Origin: Nitrospira sp.
GTDB lineage: Bacteria; Nitrospirota; Nitrospiria; Nitrospirales; Nitrospiraceae
Reading direction: 5' to 3'
Assembly (NCBI GenBank): GCA_012032965.1
Contig: JAAUPT010000064.1
Span: forward strand, 1 to 7,720
Length of the DNA stretch: 7,720 bases
The notes beneath the pieces are model-generated. The model saw only the letters and a list, made by a program, of their open reading frames with translations. It had not been told where the DNA came from and did not search any database. Made by a program: the position numbers and the translations under genes. Below, piece by piece: positions 1-6,134 of this stretch (position 1 is the first letter of the stretch; the number at the start of each line of letters is the position of its first letter).

Positions 1-143
1 CACTTCTCCAAAAGGGGATCGGCTTGGGCTACGTACGCTCACCATATGCAACACCTGAGACCGGCATCATGGTCGATATCCGAGGGAAGTTGGTACAGGC
101 GAAGATCGTGAAGCCTCCTTTTTATAAGCGCCCCTCACCGTAA
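1..143 (+). CDS. gcvT: Aminomethyltransferase (glycine cleavage system T protein), C-terminal end, 5' cut by window
   Basis: GcvT takes the aminomethyl group held on the lipoyl arm of H protein and passes the methylene unit to tetrahydrofolate, releasing ammonia, in the cytoplasmic glycine cleavage complex. Only the last 46 codons are present, read from base 3 to TAA at 141-143. The visible peptide contains GLGYVRSPYA, then TGIMVDIRGK, and ends with AKIVKPPFYKRPSP. This is the typical tail of the GCV_T_C barrel domain, in which a 'xGYV' strand is followed by a V-x-I-R-G-K strand and a final 'PFYKR' strand. A NUDIX gene starts 70 bp downstream on the same strand without an evident terminator, so the two may be co-transcribed. 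The identification rests on the tail motifs only; a related folate-binding aminomethyltransferase is the alternative. Confidence 0.88.
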   Translation, partial: LLQKGIGLGYVRSPYATPETGIMVDIRGKLVQAKIVKPPFYKRPSP

Positions 144-213
144 GTGAGATAGACCCTATCCGTTGTTCTTCCAACAAGAGACGGCACTGATACGTAGCTG
201 AGGAGCAGAGCGC

Positions 214-734
214 ATGGTTCGCAATATCTATACGGGAAAAGTCGTCACGCTGAACATGGATACCGTGCAGTTACCGAATGGCTTCACGGTCGATCTCGAA
301 ACCATCCGCCATCCCGGAGCGTCCGCAGTTGTTCCGATCAAGGAGGATGGAACCGTCGTCTTAATTCGACAGTTCCGGCACGCAGCCGGGGGATTCATCT
401 ACGAAATTCCGGCCGCAAACTGGACCAGGGTGAAGATCCTTTGAATTGTGCCGCGAGAGAACTGGAAGAAGAGGTCGGCTATCGCGCCTCCTCGTTCGAG
501 CTGCTTTCCAGCATCTTCACCGCCCCGGGCTTTGCGGATGAAGTCATTCATATCTACAAGGCCGTCGGCCTGACGAAAGGGCAGCAACAGCTGGACCGCG
601 ATGAAGTGTTGGAGATCATCGAAATGCCGCTGAGCGACGCGATCAACAAAATTCAGGATGGCACGATCCGGGATGCAAAAACGATCATCGGGTTGCAGGC
701 CGTCTACATACGGGAGACGATGCCTCGTCGCTGA
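214..734 (+). CDS. NUDIX hydrolase, ADP-ribose pyrophosphatase type, interrupted by a one-base frameshift
   Basis: The protein is predicted to hydrolyse ADP-ribose (or a similar nucleoside diphosphate sugar) to AMP and ribose 5-phosphate in the cytoplasm. Start ATG 214 follows a GAGGAG-type ribosome site. Frame one runs to residue 67 (FIYEIPA); the rest of the protein continues in another frame to TGA 732-734. Restoring one G near base 415 gives a 173-residue protein with a perfect Nudix box at residues 68-90: G, five residues, E, seven residues, REL-EEE-VGY. The 15th residue after the box is proline (in FTAPGFADE), a known signature of the ADP-ribose pyrophosphatase subgroup. The upstream QFRHAAGG stretch also fits that subgroup. 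As written, the first frame stops at TGA 442-444 and the product would lack the catalytic helix. It follows gcvT closely. Family is certain; exact substrate is inferred. Confidence 0.87.
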
Positions 735-789
735 GTGTGGTGCGGAGACGGTATACGGAGGTACGAGGACCGGGTTAGAAAATAAGAAA

Positions 790-815
790 GGGGCACTTCC
801 GTGAGGAAGTGCCCC
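790..815. terminator. Perfect 11-bp hairpin between convergent genes, probable intrinsic terminator
   Basis: GGGGCACTTCC (790-800) pairs perfectly with GGAAGTGCCCC (805-815) across a GTGA loop. Read on the minus strand, the stem is followed by a pyrimidine/T-rich tail (complement of 776-789), so it fits best as the terminator of the minus-strand small secreted protein that ends at 850. On the + strand the next T-run (825-831) is about ten bases away, so termination of the NUDIX transcript is possible but less canonical. The position between two convergent stop codons suits a shared bidirectional terminator. Confidence 0.8.
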
Positions 816-849
816 AGGTCCGCCAATTTTTACGAAAGGAGTGGGATTC

Positions 850-1084
850 TTACTTCCCCGGCTTCTCTTTCTTCTCGCCGAAGGTGTCTGCGTGTCCACC
901 CTTCTTCTCTTCCTTCTTCTCGCCGAAGATGTCATCGGCCTTGCCGCCATCTTGCTTCTTCTTGTCGCCGTACACCACGACGTGGCCGCCCTTCTCCTTC
1001 TTCTTCCCTTCCTCGGCAAAGGATGGTGCACTGAACGTCACTGCCACTGCGACTGCCATCACTGCCGATCAACAAGGTCTTCAT
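850..1084 (-). CDS. Small secreted Lys/Glu/Gly-rich protein with 15-residue repeats, frameshifted in the signal peptide
   Basis: Function unknown. The best start is ATG 1082-1084 on the minus strand, because GGAGGA lies seven bases upstream of it. That frame gives MKTLLIGS and is then out of phase; the following MAVAVAVTFSAPSFA, clearly the rest of a signal peptide with an AxA-like cleavage site, sits in a second frame. One extra base (or two missing bases) around 1060 explains this. The mature part is about 54 residues, very rich in Lys, Glu and Gly. Its visible repeats are VVYGDKKK, DIFGEKKEE and DTFGEKKEK, spaced exactly 15 residues apart, with GGK or GGH before two of them. The end is KEKPGK and TAA at 850-852. 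A shorter product could start at GTG 1060-1062 in the second frame, but it would lack the positive n-region and the good ribosome site. The gene converges on the NUDIX gene and stands alone. Confidence 0.72.
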
Positions 1085-1524
1085 AACAAAATCCTCCATG
1101 AAGTTAAAAAAATGTGTACCGACTATCCGGCACGTATGCGAGTACACAGCAAGCTTGGTGCCGTTGTGAGTGGTTCAGAAGGGATGTGGGTCTTCATCCA
1201 GAAAATCAATCATTTACCCAGTGGTTCTCATGAAGATGCGAAGGATTTACCATGCAGGATCCTGTGGCAAAATAGCGTGAACCTTTACTAAACTGCCTCA
1301 TGGGCTATGCCGACCCATCACCAAGGCATCGTTTCACAGCAGGGTCCAATCGTGCTATCTTCGGTACCCACACGTTTAAACGAGGTTTTGGTTATCACGG
1401 CTTAATGTTGATCGTCACTCTCTTGCTAGCGTATGTGCTCTGTACTTCATGAGAGAGATGAAAGATACGCCACGCGTCACCCGGAATGAGCGACGCGATC
1501 CATTAACGAAGGAGAGCAGTTTCC
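1085..1524. other. Gene-free spacer between the small secreted protein and fabI
   Basis: The two flanking genes diverge from this 440-bp spacer, so it should hold both promoters. I see no convincing gene in it. Visible elements are: a perfect 7-bp inverted repeat, TGTGTAC at 1113-1119 and GTACACA at 1142-1148, within 65 bp of the small gene's start; a 10-bp palindrome CGTTTAAACG at 1373-1382; and a weak sigma-70-like pair TTGATC (1408-1413) and TATGTG (1432-1437) pointing toward fabI. None of these is strong enough to annotate as a promoter by itself. Confidence 0.5.
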
Positions 1525-2315
1525 ATGTTGTTACAGGGGAAAAAAGGACTCATCATCGGCGTGGCCAACAAGCACAGCATCGCTTGGGCGATTGCTCAGT
1601 CGGTAGCCGGGCAGGGAGCGCAACTCTTCTTTAATTACCAGAACGAGCGACTCAAACAGAATGTGGAAGAGCTTGCCGCGACATTGCCCGGCGCCAAATC
1701 GTTCCCCTGCGATGTGAGTCATGACGGAGAGATTGCGTCTCTTATGCAGCAGGTGCAGAAAGATTTCGGGCAGATCGATTTTCTTGTCCATTCATTGGCC
1801 TTTGCTCCTCGCGAGGAGCTGTCCGGTCAATTTGTGAATACCACCCGACAGGGCTTTGCGATGGCTCTCGACATCAGCGCCTACTCTCTGGTGGCCGTCA
1901 CGAAGGCGGCATTGCCCTTGATGGCCGCAGGAGGCTCCGTGGTGACCCTGACGTATCTCGGTAGCGAGCGCGTCGTCCCGCACTACAATGTGATGGGAGT
2001 TGCCAAGGCGGCGCTTGAAGCGACCGTGCGGTATCTGGCGTGCGATCTTGGCCCGCTGAATATCCGTGTGAATGCGATCTCTGCCGGACCCATCAAGACA
2101 TTGGCCGCACGGGGTGTCTCGGGCATTACCAAGATGGTGGATCTCCACAAAGAGACGGCCCCGCTTCGTCGCGCAACCGAACAGGGTGAGGTTGGCGACA
2201 CAGCGTTGTTCTTGGTAAGCTCTTTGGGACGGGAATTACCGGCGAAGTGATCTATGTGGATGGAGGATTCAACATTCTCGGGATGGTCGCTCCTGCCGAA
2301 CCGGCGAATGCCTGA
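1525..2315 (+). CDS. fabI: Enoyl-[acyl-carrier-protein] reductase (NADH), FabI type, frameshifted near the 3' end
   Basis: FabI reduces trans-2-enoyl-ACP to acyl-ACP, the last step of each fatty-acid elongation cycle, in the cytoplasm. Start ATG 1525 has AAGGAG ten bases upstream. The N-terminus carries the FabI form of the Rossmann glycine motif (IIGVANKHSIAW, residues 10-21) and CDV (62-64) of the cofactor pocket. The active-site pair is Tyr144 and Tyr154 with Lys161 (YNVMGVAK, the Y-x6-K arrangement of FabI), followed by SAGPIKTLAA (186-195), the substrate-loop entrance. The frame ends early at TGA 2248-2250. Adding one G to the run at 2231-2233 restores GITGEVIYVDGGFNILGM and a normal stop at 2313-2315, about 263 residues in total, the usual FabI length. 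The lost part contains the conserved GEV-YVDGG strand needed for folding and tetramer contacts. No partner genes of fatty-acid synthesis are adjacent. Confidence 0.93.
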
Positions 2316-2466
2316 GCGCTAGCCAGCCAAACACCAGCATCGACTACGGCACATTTTATAACAGCATCATGTACCTCACTGTTCACCGGTTTGAATCAAC
2401 TTGTTCATCAGCGGGAAGTGGGCATTGGGTCGCAAGGGTTGTCGGTAGGAGAATGCCGTTTATCAA

Positions 2467-2497
2467 TCGGTGATGGAGGCATGCTCCATGCCACCGA
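2467..2497. repeat. Strong imperfect hairpin in the fabI-TPR gene spacer
   Basis: TCGGTGATGGAG (2467-2478) pairs with CTCCAT (2484-2489) plus CACCGA (2492-2497), leaving a GCATG loop and a two-base GC bulge, 12 base pairs in all. A competing perfect stem GGCATG/CATGCC (2478-2483 with 2487-2492) uses the same bases. It lies about 70 bp before the TPR gene. No T-tract follows on the + strand, so it is not a textbook terminator; it may be a leader structure or simply chance. Confidence 0.4.
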
Positions 2498-2569
2498 GTT
2501 GGCACTGAGTGTGCTGTCTCCTCAGCCGTTTTCTCGTAAGATCCACTGCTACAATCGGATTTGGATACG

Positions 2570-3229
2570 ATGCAGATCAAGTTCTTCATAGGGGTGGCGA
2601 TTGCTGCAGGCGGCATGCTCTTGATGCCGATGCCGTCGCGAGCGGTGGATGCCGGCCCATTGCTTGCCAAACAGGCTCTCGAACAATGCAATCAGGGGAG
2701 ACTGGCCACAGATCGAGACAAGCGCCTCGCTCATTTTCAGCAAGGACAAATTCTAAGCGAACAGGCAGTTGCCTCGGATGAAGGAAGCGCAGATGCCCAC
2801 TTTGCACTGTTCTGCAACCTGGGAGAGCTGCTCCGTGTCGACGGGGAATCCCTCACGTCGCTCTTCGGGCTCCGCCGCATGATGAACGAACTCGACCGGA
2901 CCCTCGAAATCAATCCTACCCACATCGACGCGCTCTCGGCGAAAGGGACGTTACTAGTGAAGTTGCCGAGTTTTCTTGGCGGAGACTCAGAAAAAGGGGA
3001 GCAGCTCTTGCGATACGTGGTAAAACAGGCCCCGAAAGCGGTCAATGCCAAGCTGGCGCTTGCTAGGGTCTGGTGTCAACGCGGCCGACACAGAGAAGCC
3101 ATAGTGCTGGCAACCAGAGCATTGGCCATCGCTCAGAAACACCAACGGCTTGATTTCATCCCAGAGGCGCAAGCGGTGCTGCAGCAGGCCAAAGCTAACG
3201 CTACGAAAACGAAGGAACGCCGTTCCTAA
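2570..3229 (+). CDS. Secreted tetratricopeptide-repeat (TPR) protein
   Basis: This is probably a periplasmic helical-repeat scaffold; the partner is unknown. ATG 2570 is preferred over the in-frame TTG at 2561 because it gives a compact signal peptide, MQIKFFIGVAIAAGGMLLMP and SRA before the cleavage near residue 25; the ribosome site is weak. The mature part (to residue 219) is a run of amphipathic helices with TPR character: residues 52-90 (SADAHFAL, NLGELL), 104-131 (LDRTLEINPTHIDALSAKG, the typical 'P-A' turn), 143-171 (LLRYVVKQAPKAVNAKLALA) and 173-190 (HREAIVLATRALAIA). A LPSFLGGDSEKGEQLL segment at 132-147 is a longer inter-helix loop of the kind seen in TRAP-transporter T-component (TatT)-like proteins. 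That resemblance is from memory and weak. No transporter genes are nearby, so a TRAP role is not supported. The tail (208-219) is Lys/Arg-rich. Confidence 0.75.
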   Translation: MQIKFFIGVAIAAGGMLLMPMPSRAVDAGPLLAKQALEQCNQGRLATDRDKRLAHFQQGQILSEQAVASDEGSADAHFALFCNLGELLRVDGESLTSLFGLRRMMNELDRTLEINPTHIDALSAKGTLLVKLPSFLGGDSEKGEQLLRYVVKQAPKAVNAKLALARVWCQRGRHREAIVLATRALAIAQKHQRLDFIPEAQAVLQQAKANATKTKERRS

Positions 3230-3270
3230 CGTATCTAAATAAACAGCTTCCAACAATACGTTTGGCTTTT
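3228..3270 (+). terminator. Possible weak terminator after the TPR gene
   Basis: AACGTAT (3228-3234, beginning inside the TPR stop codon) pairs with ATACGTT (3256-3262) over a long 21-base loop, followed after a few bases by a run of T (3267-3272). The stem is AT-rich and the loop large, so efficiency would be low. It sits in the short gap between the convergent TPR and arfB genes, where a + strand stop signal is expected. Confidence 0.35.
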
Positions 3271-3271
3271 T

Positions 3272-3682
3272 TCACTCAACCGTTCTCCTCAGCGCCTTCA
3301 ATCGCCCCTGCCGTTTCTTTCCCTCAATCCGCCGATTCTGTGAACCCTTGGTCGGCTTGGTCGGCCTTCGCTTCTTGCGCGGGATCGCCACGCTCTGAAT
3401 CAACAGACGCAATCGATCCAAGGCATCCTCGCGGTTACGCTCCTGCGTTCTGTGTTGTTGCGCTTTGATCGTAATCACACCGTCGGCTGAAATCCGGTGA
3501 TCTCGGAGTTTTAGTAGTTCCTCTTTATAGAATGGTGGCAGGGAAGAGGCATGAATATCGAACCGTAGATGTATGGCGGTCGAAACCTTGTTGACGTTCT
3601 GCCCCCCAGCGCCTTGCGATCGTATCGCATTGAGTTCGATCTCGTGATCCGGGATGGCAATAGATGAGGAGACATGCAACAT
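3272..3682 (-). CDS. arfB: Peptidyl-tRNA hydrolase ArfB (YaeJ), alternative ribosome-rescue factor
   Basis: ArfB enters the A site of ribosomes stalled without a stop codon, using its basic tail as a probe of the empty mRNA channel, and hydrolyses the peptidyl-tRNA. At 136 residues the protein has the length of E. coli YaeJ (about 140). The start is followed by SSSIAIPDHEIELNAIRSQG, and the catalytic GGQ lies at residues 26-28 in GAGGQNVNK, the class-I release factor motif. STAIHLRFDI (34-43) and SADGVITIKAQ (65-75) complete the domain. The tail from about residue 101 is strongly basic (PRKKRRPTKPTKGS, then RRIEGKKRQGRLKALRR), which separates ArfB from full release factors that have a codon-recognition domain. 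ATG 3680-3682 aligns with the family start, but I see no good ribosome site in front of it. The gene is complete and unbroken. Confidence 0.93.
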   Translation of the reverse strand: MLHVSSSIAIPDHEIELNAIRSQGAGGQNVNKVSTAIHLRFDIHASSLPPFYKEELLKLRDHRISADGVITIKAQQHRTQERNREDALDRLRLLIQSVAIPRKKRRPTKPTKGSQNRRIEGKKRQGRLKALRRTVE

Positions 3683-3935
3683 GAGGACTAGCTAGCACAA
3701 TCCGTAGATCAGCGCAATGTACGGCGTTAGACCGCTCCTCAAGGAAGGCCCATTTTGTGCTGGCCATTCTCCACTCAGAAGATGTAAAAGATTTTGTCTT
3801 GTGTCATGAATTTGTGCCCGTTACTTCACAAGGAGTGCCTGCACAACGAGGAAGAGAAGCTAACCTGCCGACGGAAAGCAAAGAATTTTTCACGATCAAG
3901 GGGACTTCATTTGCTCGTGAATAACACGCGGGGTT

Positions 3936-3947
3936 GACACGAGTGTC
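3936..3947. repeat. Short inverted repeat overlapping a TTGACA hexamer before the outer-membrane protein gene
   Basis: GACAC (3936-3940) and GTGTC (3943-3947) form an inverted repeat with a two-base centre, and a consensus -35 hexamer TTGACA lies at 3934-3939. No matching -10 hexamer is visible at the usual 16-18 base distance, so a sigma-70 promoter is not established. The rest of the 294-bp spacer between arfB and this gene (3683-3976) shows no convincing gene. Confidence 0.25.
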
Positions 3948-3976
3948 GCGGATATTTGCCCGCTTTGGGGGGTGCA

Positions 3977-4753
3977 ATGGAAAGGGCTGAGATAGTTCGA
4001 TGGGCACGTGAGATGGGACGGCTGATTGCGATCAGCACGCTGGTCTGGAGCCTGACAGGGGGAGGAGTGACACCAGTGCAGGCGTATACGGAATTGGGAC
4101 CCAACACGAGATCAGACTTCCGGCTCTGGACCCCGGTCTACCTGACCGTGTCACTCCCTTCGAAGTTCATCGCCTACATGGAAGTCAACCCCCGCATCGC
4201 GGATGATGTCACCAATATTGACCAGTTATTGCTCCGTCCGGCGATTGGTTATCAACTGACGGAGAATCTTTCTCTCTGGCAAGGCTATGCATGGGTGGGC
4301 AACTTTAATCAGCCGCATACGCCCCCTCAGTCATCATTTTTTGAAGAAAATCGGATCTACCAACAAGTCAACTATAAGCATAAGTTTTCGAGTTTTAAGT
4401 TCTTAAGCCGCACCAGGTTGGAAGAACGGTGGATCGAGCATGCAGACGGCACCGCCGTGCGGTTCCGCCAAATGCTGCGCGCGGATATTCCGTTTCCACA
4501 AGCCCCTGATTGGGCGTTGGTCGCCTATGATGAAGTGTTTATCAATCTGAATACGGTCGGCGTGCCCACGGGGAAAGGGCCGGGAGCCGGATTAGACCAA
4601 AACCGCTTCTTTCTCGGCATCAATAAGACCTTTAGCCAGTACTTCAATGTGGACATGGGCTACCAGAACCAGATGCTCAATAGCCGGAATCTACCCGGCA
4701 ATGCGAACCTCATCAACCACATCTTCCTCCTACAGTTTTTCATCAATCTTTAA
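3977..4753 (+). CDS. DUF2490-like outer-membrane beta-barrel protein
   Basis: This is predicted to be an outer-membrane protein of unknown function. ATG 3977 has a G-rich ribosome site (GGGGGGTG) just upstream and gives 258 residues; an in-frame ATG at 4013 would give a more compact signal peptide (MGRLIAISTLVWSLTGGG, cleavage after PVQA) and is a real alternative start. The mature part begins YTELGPNTRSDFRLWTPVY. It is rich in alternating aromatic/hydrophobic strands, such as LLLRPAIGYQLTENLSLWQG (residues 84-103), YQQVNYKHKF, FLSRTRLEERWI and NRFFLGINKTF, ending in LINHIFLLQFFINL as a final membrane strand. The 'LW' opening, the RLEERW motif, the RFRxMLRADIP segment and the DQNRFFLGI strand are the pattern I associate with DUF2490. 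The terminal residue is Leu rather than the more usual Phe. It converges on the small minus-strand gene and appears to be a single-gene unit. Confidence 0.75.
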   Translation: MERAEIVRWAREMGRLIAISTLVWSLTGGGVTPVQAYTELGPNTRSDFRLWTPVYLTVSLPSKFIAYMEVNPRIADDVTNIDQLLLRPAIGYQLTENLSLWQGYAWVGNFNQPHTPPQSSFFEENRIYQQVNYKHKFSSFKFLSRTRLEERWIEHADGTAVRFRQMLRADIPFPQAPDWALVAYDEVFINLNTVGVPTGKGPGAGLDQNRFFLGINKTFSQYFNVDMGYQNQMLNSRNLPGNANLINHIFLLQFFINL

Positions 4754-4834
4754 ACGAAGGTGGCGGCTTTCCCATCCCTACCTACTTATAGTGTGGGTCG
4801 GGATGCGGAGGCCTCTTGCCGATTCGGGGTGGCG

Positions 4835-5059
4835 TTACCGGAGCTCCGGCAGGCGATCGATGATGCGAAGTCGTACGTCATTCCCAAGTTGGATCTGCAC
4901 CATTTTGGTAGCGAGACTTTCCCGGGTCCGTCGAACTTCCTCTGCGGTGAACTGCAAGTGTCCCCCACATCGTTCTACCAGGTGATAGACGAGCAGAGAG
5001 GTCAGGTATTGGGCCTCCTCGTCACTGGTGTGGTGGCTCAAGTTGAGGATTTGTGACAT
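4835..5059 (-). CDS. Small conserved-looking hypothetical protein, 74 residues
   Basis: I cannot name this gene. It begins MSQILNLSHHTSDEEAQYL, continues LVYHLVERCGGHLQFTAEEV (residues 24-43) and ends VRLRIIDRLPELR. It has no signal peptide or membrane segment, so it should be cytoplasmic. The order helix - 'GG-hydrophobic strand' - 'T-AEEV' helix - 'RLRIIDR' strand resembles many small uncharacterised bacterial proteins that combine a short helical part with a strand pair. The composition is balanced and third codon positions are GC-rich, which favours a real gene over the overlapping + strand reading frames. The ribosome site before ATG 5057-5059 is weak. It is convergent with the outer-membrane protein gene and lies downstream of the carbonic anhydrase on the same strand, 212 bp away. 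Confidence 0.5.
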   Translation of the reverse strand: MSQILNLSHHTSDEEAQYLTSLLVYHLVERCGGHLQFTAEEVRRTRESLATKMVQIQLGNDVRLRIIDRLPELR

Positions 5060-5271
5060 GGTCTCGGTTCTACATGACTCGCGGGTACCACTTATGCCTG
5101 AGACTATTCGATCTTAACAATGACCCAAAGGGAGGGGGAGATACGCATGCCGTGCCTCGCAATGGGTCCAGTAAGAGGGCACAACGCCAATGGTGAACCG
5201 TGACAAGATGAGCCTCTCCAAGAGAAGGTTCAGGAGGCAGGGAAGCAAACAGCTGGGATATGTGGCAACCG

Positions 5272-6119
5272 TTATTTTGTCTGGGCAGAGCCGGCTACGA
5301 ATTGCGATTCCAGAACAAAGCGTTTGTGCAACGGTTGCGTCGGCCGCACATTGTCATGACCCAAGAGGGAACGGAACTTCTTGATCTGTTCTGCGGAGAC
5401 TTCGATGGGGTCGTGCATTACGGCCCAAATAACCCCCTCGTGACAGGGCGGGGTCGTATAGGACCCAAAATATCTGTAGTAGGATCGGCGTTTGGGCAAT
5501 AGATCCATCGGGTTGACCGTGTGTTCATGATCGTCAATCACTTCCCCTACTTTGCCAGGGGCATGCTCTAAGAACGTCTCGAAGAACGGATTGTGCTTGC
5601 CCTCTTCCATAAACACGGCCACCACTGCCGCTTCGTGCCGCTCGTTGTGATGCACCAGATGGAGTTCCATCGGGTAGTGCCTCTGATCGACCGTGTGTTC
5701 GCTCGGGGTATGGAAATGAAATTGCTCGAGGAGATAGAGGTCGCCGTCGAACACGATGGTGCTGTCCCTATCAAATAGAGCACGGTCTGACCGTGCTTCG
5801 GGTACCGAGACTTCACCTTTTCCGAAATCGGTTCAATTTCCTCCAGCGTATGCCCATTGTTGATGACATGGAAGGGCGCATGTTTGTAAGAAAACTGAAT
5901 ATCGGTGAGAGGAATCTTGTGGCTTCTCAACAGATCAATCGGGGATTGGGACATACCCTTATCACAGAGGGCAAACTCAGACCCCAGCTCTCCCCAATGG
6001 AAGGGTCCATGATCCCCCTCGTAGCCCCAAGGAATGGGCTGTTGCTCGCCCGCCTGCAGAGGCACGACCGGGATTATCAATGCGAGTGCCACCAGCACAT
6101 TCCGGGATAGGGTCCCCAT
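5272..6119 (-). CDS. Alpha-type carbonic anhydrase, secreted, interrupted by a one-base frameshift
   Basis: This is a zinc enzyme that interconverts CO2 and bicarbonate, here exported to the periplasm. ATG 6117-6119 has GGAGG four bases upstream and opens a signal peptide (MGTLSRNVLVALALIIPVVP, cleavage after LQA, residue 23). Frame one covers residues 1-115 with QSPIDL (59-64) and NNGH (His90, equivalent of the proton shuttle His64). After one missing T in the run at 5773-5775, the second frame supplies FHFHTPSEH (zinc ligands His135 and His137, gatekeeper Glu141), ELHLVHHN (third ligand His154) and GSYTTPPCHEG (Thr222/Thr223), to TAA 5272-5274. Cys52 and Cys226 fit the usual bacterial disulfide. 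The repaired protein is about 282 residues, longer than the typical 220-250. Part of the surplus is an extra stretch (EPISEKVKSRYPKHG) between the shuttle His and the zinc motif. All catalytic residues are retained; only the frame is broken. Confidence 0.92.
5779..5797. repeat. Perfect 8-bp hairpin inside the carbonic anhydrase gene, next to its frameshift
   Basis: AGCACGGT (5779-5786) and ACCGTGCT (5790-5797) are perfect inverted copies with a three-base loop. In the gene's reading direction the hairpin ends only three bases before the T-run where one base is missing. It codes for part of the extra stretch between the shuttle His and the zinc motif. It is the wrong side of the shift site for a classical -1 frameshift stimulator. 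Confidence 0.6.
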
Positions 6120-6134
6120 ATCGCCTCCGTTGCG

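Noticed and set aside
809..1291. Long + strand frames opposite the small secreted protein gene
   Set aside because: They are complements of a purine-rich repeat gene and give Ser/Phe/Pro-rich low-complexity peptides without a ribosome site.
1406..1453. A 15-codon hydrophobic leader-like peptide (MLIVTLLLAYVLCTS) upstream of fabI
   Set aside because: No ribosome site and no attenuator hairpin after it; short hydrophobic frames arise easily by chance.
3525..3767. Minus-strand frame overlapping the arfB start
   Set aside because: It overlaps the conserved N-terminus of ArfB in another frame and its peptide resembles no protein family.
3806..3937. A 43-residue + strand frame starting MNLCPLLHKECLHNEEEKL, with three cysteines
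   Set aside because: There is no ribosome site, the second half is Arg/Ser-rich and unstructured-looking, and it overlaps the presumed promoter region of the outer-membrane protein gene.
4838..4849. Perfect 12-bp palindrome CCGGAGCTCCGG
   Set aside because: It lies inside the last codons of the small minus-strand gene and is explained by coding GC-rich sequence; no regulatory context.
5260..6110. Several + strand frames opposite the carbonic anhydrase
   Set aside because: The minus strand has the full set of zinc and catalytic motifs, so these are shadows.
214..6119. Programmed ribosomal frameshifting as a common explanation for the four broken genes
   Set aside because: None has a slippery heptamer followed by a structure, the sites share no sequence, and the families involved are not known to use recoding.
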